Positions 21,471 to 26,158 of a DNA stretch of 26,158 nt are shown here, one piece after another. This stretch comes from CAYOLL01 sp964404765 [NCBI: uncultured Gemmatimonadota bacterium] (GTDB lineage Bacteria > 4572-55): contig CAYOLL010000080.1 in the NCBI GenBank assembly GCA_964404765.1, positions 1 to 26,158 on the forward strand, written 5' to 3'. The position numbers and the translations under genes were made by a program. The notes beneath the pieces were generated by a model. It worked only from the letters and a program-made list of their open reading frames with translations, ran no database searches and was not told the DNA's origin. How positions within the stretch are numbered: the stretch's first letter is position 1; each line of letters opens with the position of its first letter.

Positions 21471-23900
21471 ATGCAACGGCGGCGATTAAACATCGTTTTA
21501 CTGACATTTTGCTTGATAAGTAATATCGCGAATCCGGGATTGGCCGAAGAAGCCACCGAAGATTTGCTGAATATGAGTCTGGAAGACCTGTTAGACATCA
21601 AGATTGTTACCGCATCCAAAAAAGAACAAAAAATTGAGGACTCGCCCTCGACGCTTTATGTCGTTACCGCCGAGGATATTCGCGCGTACGGTGCGCATAA
21701 TGTGGGCGAAGCGCTGCGCATGGTGCCGGGCATAGAGATTTTCCAGATGGCCGATCATAATTACGAAGTGGCCATTCGCAGTCTGAGCCGGACGGCCTAC
21801 AATACGTCGATGCGTGTTTTGTGGCTGTTGAACGGACGCTCCATCTACAATGATGCCTTCGGCGGCGTCCGGATGGAATCCTTTAATGTGCCGATCGACA
21901 CTATCGAACGAATCGAGATCGTGCGCGGGCCGGGTTCGGCGCTCTACGGGGCCAATGCGTTTTCCGGCATCATCAACATTATTACGCGCGCCAACGAAAA
22001 CAGTTCGCCCGTTTTTCTCAAAGGCGCTTACGGCAGTCTGGAGCAGGTGAATTCCCACGTCCATTTGAGCGGAAATGTCAACAGCCGGCTTTCCTACGGG
22101 TTTAACGCCGGCTTTGATAACTTAAATCAGGATGCCAAGCGTTTGGCGGACCTGGGCCGGACAACGCGGGATTCGCTGCTAAACCTGGGCTATACCGTCG
22201 GCGAAATTTACGGAGCGCGGGCCGGTTCGATTAACACCACCTGGCAGTACGCCTTTAATGCGCAGAAAAGCGCCACGCTGCGCCTCGGCTATGCCGATAA
22301 TGTCGCCGACCGCTTTTATCTTTTCGCGGCCGAGGTTCATTATCGCGATTATTTTGCTCAGATTGACCTGACGGACTCGGCCAATCAACTGCGGGTTTAT
22401 CTAAATGCCAATGAGTACGGCAACTACAAAATGAACGCCTTCATGAGCCTGACTACGCCGACGCATCCATACTTACAGGCCCGTGAACGCTTGCAATCGT
22501 ATACGCAAAAAACATTTTTAGATAATGAATTGCTGGATGTGGAATATTCGCGTTTTCAGCAAGTTTCCAGCCGGCTTAGCGCGGTGGCTGGCGCGTCCTA
22601 TCGCCATAACTGGGTCAAGTCCTCTCTATTTGACTTGAGTGGAACCGGTGTAAGCAAAAATATTGACCTCATGGCCGGCTATGTTCAGGCCGACTATAAG
22701 CCGTTTGAGCACTTAACTTTGATTTTTGGCGGGCGCTACGACTGGAATTCCACGGTGGGATCACATTTTAATCCGCGTTTTGCCGCTGTTTTCAAACCGG
22801 CGTCCGGCCATGCCATCCGGTTTAACGTGGGCACGGCCACCCGCAACCCGAACTTTTTTGACAACTTTATGGAATTTGATGTCAAGCTGCTTAATTTGCG
22901 CCGGGTATCCGGGCTTGATCCCATCTACAACCTGGGCATGAGCGGCGACCACATTATTTATCACGGCACGGGTAGTGAAGACGTAAAAAGCGAGCGCCTG
23001 ACGACCGCCGAGCTGGGTTATCAATGGCACGCCGCAAACAATCTGCAATTTACGGCGGATTTGTTTTTTACGCGATTTTCCGACATGCTGCGCTATTCGC
23101 CGGCCTATATCGAGGAACGCATCGAGACGCTGGAAAATGTCCCGGCTATCTTTACCGCATCGGGGGTTGATGTTTCTGCTATTTTTCGGCCGGACGAAAA
23201 AGACTTCAATCAGGCGCAGATGACTCAAAAAGTTACCCAACTGGAACAAACCATCGCCTTTCTGCAGCAAAACGGGCAGGCGACACAAGCCGCGCAGCTT
23301 CAATTAGTCGTCAATGCGCTTAAAAAAATGTCGGGACTCTACGGCTTGCAAAAGGTTGTGGGCACGAGTATCGAAAATGTGGACGAATCCTACGATATTT
23401 ACGGCGGCGAATTTGCCCTGAGCTTTTTCCCAACACGGCATTTAACCTTAACTGCCAATTACGCCCATTTGACTCTGGATGACGGCCTTAATTCCGAACA
23501 ATTAATCAACGGTGAATTGAAGGGCATTATGCGCAGCCCGCAGCATAAGTTCAATATCGGCGTCAAATACAAAATCGGTGGATTGTACACGGGTGTCATG
23601 TTCAACTATATGAGCTATATCAAGCACGTCGCGGATAATAATCGCAACGGCGTCCTGGATTCGGACGACTTCCATCCCCGCTTCGAGAATGGCGGCTATT
23701 ACCGCACCGATCCGGTCACGCGATTGACCGTCAATATCGGCTACCAATGGCTGACCGCCGATCGCCAAACATTCGATGTTTTTTTAACCGGCTATAACTT
23801 GATTCAGGACGATTTTCAACAAACCTACCGCGGCCCGACGACCACCGGCGGTGATAAACTGAATCGCCGGATTGTGGGCGGAATTCGGATCAGCTATTAA
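21471..23900 (+). CDS. TonB-dependent outer-membrane receptor
   Basis: This 809-aa protein starts at an ATG with AAAGGAG 5-6 nt upstream. A signal peptide (to about residue 25, ...ANPGLA) is followed by a TonB-box-like stretch (IKIVTASKKEQ). The plug domain (about 60-185) contains TLYVVTAEDIRAYG, NVGEALRMVPGIEI, VLWLLNGRSIYN and IERIEIVRGPGSALYGANAFSGIINIITR. The rest is a 22-strand-type barrel ending in an aromatic residue (RRIVGGIRISY). It imports a substrate across the outer membrane using TonB energy. The substrate is unknown; no siderophore or vitamin genes are adjacent. Residues about 578-623 form a helical, coiled-coil-like insert (TQKVTQLEQTIAFLQQNGQ), unusual for a barrel loop. The next gene follows after 29 nt, so the two are probably one operon. 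Confidence 0.92.
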   Translation: MQRRRLNIVLLTFCLISNIANPGLAEEATEDLLNMSLEDLLDIKIVTASKKEQKIEDSPSTLYVVTAEDIRAYGAHNVGEALRMVPGIEIFQMADHNYEVAIRSLSRTAYNTSMRVLWLLNGRSIYNDAFGGVRMESFNVPIDTIERIEIVRGPGSALYGANAFSGIINIITRANENSSPVFLKGAYGSLEQVNSHVHLSGNVNSRLSYGFNAGFDNLNQDAKRLADLGRTTRDSLLNLGYTVGEIYGARAGSINTTWQYAFNAQKSATLRLGYADNVADRFYLFAAEVHYRDYFAQIDLTDSANQLRVYLNANEYGNYKMNAFMSLTTPTHPYLQARERLQSYTQKTFLDNELLDVEYSRFQQVSSRLSAVAGASYRHNWVKSSLFDLSGTGVSKNIDLMAGYVQADYKPFEHLTLIFGGRYDWNSTVGSHFNPRFAAVFKPASGHAIRFNVGTATRNPNFFDNFMEFDVKLLNLRRVSGLDPIYNLGMSGDHIIYHGTGSEDVKSERLTTAELGYQWHAANNLQFTADLFFTRFSDMLRYSPAYIEERIETLENVPAIFTASGVDVSAIFRPDEKDFNQAQMTQKVTQLEQTIAFLQQNGQATQAAQLQLVVNALKKMSGLYGLQKVVGTSIENVDESYDIYGGEFALSFFPTRHLTLTANYAHLTLDDGLNSEQLINGELKGIMRSPQHKFNIGVKYKIGGLYTGVMFNYMSYIKHVADNNRNGVLDSDDFHPRFENGGYYRTDPVTRLTVNIGYQWLTADRQTFDVFLTGYNLIQDDFQQTYRGPTTTGGDKLNRRIVGGIRISY

Positions 23901-23929
23901 TTTGCGCCTGGCGCAGAATGGAGTTATTT

Positions 23930-24844
23930 ATGAAGTTACATAGCTTTAAGCGACTCTTAATCCTGACAATTTCCGGGGTTATCCTAATGATTAACCAATT
24001 AAATGCGGCGGATTTTAAGCTGCTGGTCGACGGAGAAAAAGCATTTTGTCAGGCCGCTATTAAAACGAGTGTTAAGGAAGCGTTTGTAGCGTTCCTGGCG
24101 GATAGCAGTATTGTGTTTCGGCCAAAACCGGTTAATGGTAAGCGGCTTTACAACGAAGCGCCCAAGCGGCCCGGCTTCCTGACCTGGCGGCCGGTTTACG
24201 CCGAGATGTCCAACGGCGGCAACTTTGGCTATACCACCGGGCCATGGGAGTTCCGTAAAGAAACATTGACGGAGGCCGCGGTTGCTTTTGGACACTATGT
24301 CTCGATCTGGCAAAAACAGCCGGATAATCAATGGAAGGTTGTGCTTGATGTGGGCAACTCATACGAAAAACCGGCGCACACTTTGCCGGATACCGTGCTG
24401 ACAACCGGTGAAAAACGCTTTGCCGGCGCCAATACCCTGACTGAAGACGCACATAAAGCCGCCCAGCAACGGCTGCTATCGACGGCGATGATTTTTTCGG
24501 AAGCAGCGGAAAAAGATGGCGTCAGCGCCGCGCTGAGGTCCCTGTCTGTAAAGGATGTGCGCCTCTATCGTGACGAGGCATTTCCGACCCAGGGTAAAGA
24601 CGCGGCCGTCGATCCGGCAATCCATACGCCGCCGCGCTTATTTTATGAAACGGAAAATGCCTTTATTGCCGATTATGGCGACTTGGGTTACAACTATGGC
24701 ATTGTTTATCATCCTCAAGTTGGCCAGACGGAGCGCGCCGAATATGGCAGCTTCTTACAAATATGGCGACGACAACCCACCGGCGAGTGGAAAATCGCCC
24801 TGGACTTAATCAACGCCTTTCCACCGGAAAAAAATGAGCGATAA
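23930..24844 (+). CDS. Secreted protein with two NTF2-like (DUF4440/SnoaL-type) domains
   Basis: The ATG at 23930 (304 aa) has GGAG 6 nt upstream; an ATG 12 nt earlier has none. A signal peptide ends near LNAADF (about residue 27). Two similar halves follow. The first (about 30-140) has EKAFCQAAIKTSVKEAFVAFLADSSIVFRP ... WRPVYAE..NFGYTTGPWEF ... HYVSIWQKQPDNQWKVVLDVGN. The second (about 170-300) has LSTAMIFSEAAEKDGVSAALRSL ... FIADYGDLGYNYGIVYHP ... GSFLQIWRRQPTGEWKIALDLIN. The paired 'xxxWxRQPxGxWKxxLDxxN' endings show an internal duplication. NTF2-like folds bind small ligands or act as small enzymes; no catalytic pair is obvious here. Its position just after the receptor gene suggests a periplasmic partner, but the function is unknown. 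Confidence 0.78.
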   Translation: MKLHSFKRLLILTISGVILMINQLNAADFKLLVDGEKAFCQAAIKTSVKEAFVAFLADSSIVFRPKPVNGKRLYNEAPKRPGFLTWRPVYAEMSNGGNFGYTTGPWEFRKETLTEAAVAFGHYVSIWQKQPDNQWKVVLDVGNSYEKPAHTLPDTVLTTGEKRFAGANTLTEDAHKAAQQRLLSTAMIFSEAAEKDGVSAALRSLSVKDVRLYRDEAFPTQGKDAAVDPAIHTPPRLFYETENAFIADYGDLGYNYGIVYHPQVGQTERAEYGSFLQIWRRQPTGEWKIALDLINAFPPEKNER

Positions 24845-24845
24845 A

Positions 24846-25148
24846 GTAGGAAACCTTGCGAAGGTTATACTTGCTGCGGAGTCAATACTTTCAAGGTTCG
24901 CTGAACTCCCCAACGTGAGCCTTCGCAAGGTTATTTTATAAATGAAGTAGGAGACCTTGCGAAGGTTATACTTGCTGCGGGGTCAATATTTTCAAGGTTC
25001 GCTGAACTCCCCAACGTGAGCCTTCGCAAGGTTATTTTATAAATGAAGTAGGAGACCTTGCGAAGGTTATACTTGCTGCGGGGTCAATATTTTCAAGGTT
25101 CGCTGAACTCCCCAACGTGAGCCTTTGCAAGGTTATTTTATAAATGGA
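24846..25148. repeat. Three tandem 101-bp units with internal dyad symmetry
   Basis: Units run 24846-24946, 24947-25047 and 25048-25148. By eye, units 1 and 2 differ at three positions and units 2 and 3 at two. Each unit starts GTAGGARACC and contains ACCTTGCGAAGGTT near its 5' end and CCTTCGCAAGGTT near its 3' end, so each can fold into a long hairpin. GGGG/CCCC can pair inside it. The third unit ends in AAATGGA, and the GGAG used by the next gene lies at the unit boundary. The array fills the whole gap between the NTF2-like gene and the xdhC-like gene. Confidence 0.95.
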
Positions 25149-25155
25149 GTATATC

Positions 25156-26139
25156 ATGTCATCTGTCTGGTCATTTATTGCCGAGCGTCTGGATCAGAAG
25201 CACCCGGTCGCTCTGTTAATGGTTGTAAATAGTGAAGATTCCAGCCCGGGCCGGCCTGGCTTTAAAATGGCCGTGGACATGGCCGGGCAAGCCGGCACCA
25301 TCGGCGGCGGGGCCATGGAATTACGCCTGACCAAATGGGCCAGACAAGCGCTGACAACCGGGCAGAAAATACCGGCTATATTCCGGCAAGTGCATGAAAA
25401 AGACGCGCCTGGCGACCGTTCCGGCTTGATCTGCGCCGGCGAGCAGACGGTCGCGATTTATCCCTGCCAGCCGGAAGATTTCCCGCACATACGCCGGCTT
25501 CTGAGCGCGGAAAATACCGGCTTGCTGCGCCTAACGCCGACCGGGTTGACGGTTACGGAAGCGGCGGATATTCCGCCCGCGCCGCGTTTTTTGTATGAAA
25601 CCGAAACCGCCTGGTCCTATGAAGAAGCCCTTGGCCCGTTAGATACCGTCTACCTGATCGGCAGCGGCCATGTTGGATTAGCCTTATCCCGCCAATTGGC
25701 TTTGCTGGATTTTCGCGTCATTGTCTTTGATGAGCGGCCGGAGGTGGAAACCGTTGCTTTGAACACGTTTGCCCACCAAAAAATTATCACCGCCTACGCC
25801 ACATTGAGCGAGCACATCCCGGACGATCCGCACGGCTACGTCGTTATCACCACCTGTGCCCATCAAACCGACGCCATGATCCTGAAAATAGCCCTGACCA
25901 AAAAGCTGCGCTATGTGGGAATGCTTGGTAGCGCTCGTAAAACGCAAGCTATTTTTGATCAACTGCGCGCGGAAGGTGTTAGTGAAGCCGACCTCGCCAC
26001 CGTTCAGGCCCCAATCGGCTTACAAATCCACAGCCGGACGGCGGCAGAAATCGCCGTCAGCATTGCCGCTCAATTGATCCGGATCAAGAATCGTCAGGTG
26101 TCATACCTCACGTTCGCTAATTTTCAAGTATCTTTTTAA
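25156..26139 (+). CDS. XdhC/CoxI family protein (molybdenum hydroxylase maturation)
   Basis: The ATG at 25156 (327 aa) has GGAG 6 nt upstream; an ATG 12 nt earlier lacks one. The N-terminal XdhC_CoxI domain carries MVVNSEDSSPGRPGFKMAVDMAG and AGTIGGGAMELRL. The C-terminal Rossmann-type domain carries VYLIGSGHVGLALSRQLALLDFRVIVFDER, YVVITTCAHQTDAMIL, YVGMLGSARKTQAIF and the closing APIGLQIHSRTAAEIAVSIAAQLI. XdhC-type chaperones bind molybdenum cofactor, help its sulfuration and deliver it to xanthine dehydrogenase-like enzymes. No such enzyme is in the window; one may lie beyond the right edge. The gene is complete and ends 19 nt before the end of the window. Confidence 0.92.
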   Translation: MSSVWSFIAERLDQKHPVALLMVVNSEDSSPGRPGFKMAVDMAGQAGTIGGGAMELRLTKWARQALTTGQKIPAIFRQVHEKDAPGDRSGLICAGEQTVAIYPCQPEDFPHIRRLLSAENTGLLRLTPTGLTVTEAADIPPAPRFLYETETAWSYEEALGPLDTVYLIGSGHVGLALSRQLALLDFRVIVFDERPEVETVALNTFAHQKIITAYATLSEHIPDDPHGYVVITTCAHQTDAMILKIALTKKLRYVGMLGSARKTQAIFDQLRAEGVSEADLATVQAPIGLQIHSRTAAEIAVSIAAQLIRIKNRQVSYLTFANFQVSF

Positions 26140-26158
26140 ATTGTGCCTGATCGCCACA

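Noticed and set aside
24846-25148. CRISPR-like array
   Set aside because: The 101-bp units are contiguous and nearly identical along their whole length. There are no variable spacers and no cas genes.

Overview
The window looks like chromosomal DNA from a diderm (Gram-negative) bacterium of the FCB supergroup, most likely an uncultured lineage near KSB1/Calditrichota. This is an inference from three things. Two large secreted proteins end in the same 'YPNP... GxGxYxYRL... R(M/L)xLxR' FlgD-like/type-A sorting module, there is a TonB-dependent outer-membrane receptor, and the intergenic spaces hold several families of short palindromic repeats. Nothing in the window fixes the species. All genes up to about 21.1 kb lie on the minus strand; the last three lie on the plus strand.

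Layout. (1) 117-2466: cysteine desulfurase and FabH (3-oxoacyl-ACP synthase III). (2) 2467-3222: no intact gene, but a good sigma-70-type promoter (3042-3070) fires into the decayed remnant of a secreted protein. That remnant carries two pieces about 90% or more identical to parts of the GH13 gene 5-6 kb away. (3) 3223-11476: a four-gene run on the minus strand, read as secreted multidomain GH13 amylase/neopullulanase, MoxR AAA+ ATPase, DUF58 protein, and TgpA-like membrane transglutaminase. (4) 11671-16475: a 1097-aa S8 peptidase with beta-helix, TPR-like and sorting regions, and a six-Asp-box propeller exoprotein with the same sorting module. (5) 16719-17888: a compact sigma-54 activator without a sensor domain. 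It is followed by three 16-bp palindromes, a terminator and a near-consensus -24/-12 promoter that points into the propeller/peptidase genes. (6) 18057-19505: glycerol kinase. (7) 19605-20303: an AbrB/PIN toxin-antitoxin pair with its own promoter. (8) 20687-21097: a STAS-domain protein. (9) 21471-24844, plus strand: a TonB-dependent receptor and a secreted protein with two NTF2-like domains. (10) 24846-25148: three tandem 101-bp units with internal dyad symmetry. (11) 25156-26139: an XdhC/CoxI family protein.

How it fits together. The most coherent unit is a proposed regulatory circuit. The standalone sigma-54 activator sits directly upstream of palindromic sites and a sigma-54 promoter that should drive two exported proteins sharing one sorting signal. 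A 230-nt leader with a tiny ORF and nested stems lies between that promoter and the first gene. The second theme is repeat activity: different short dispersed repeats have entered intergenic DNA, and at least two appear to have been inserted in frame into the GH13 coding sequence. Most of the remaining genes are ordinary housekeeping or envelope functions. No tRNA, rRNA, CRISPR array, transposase or phage gene was seen.
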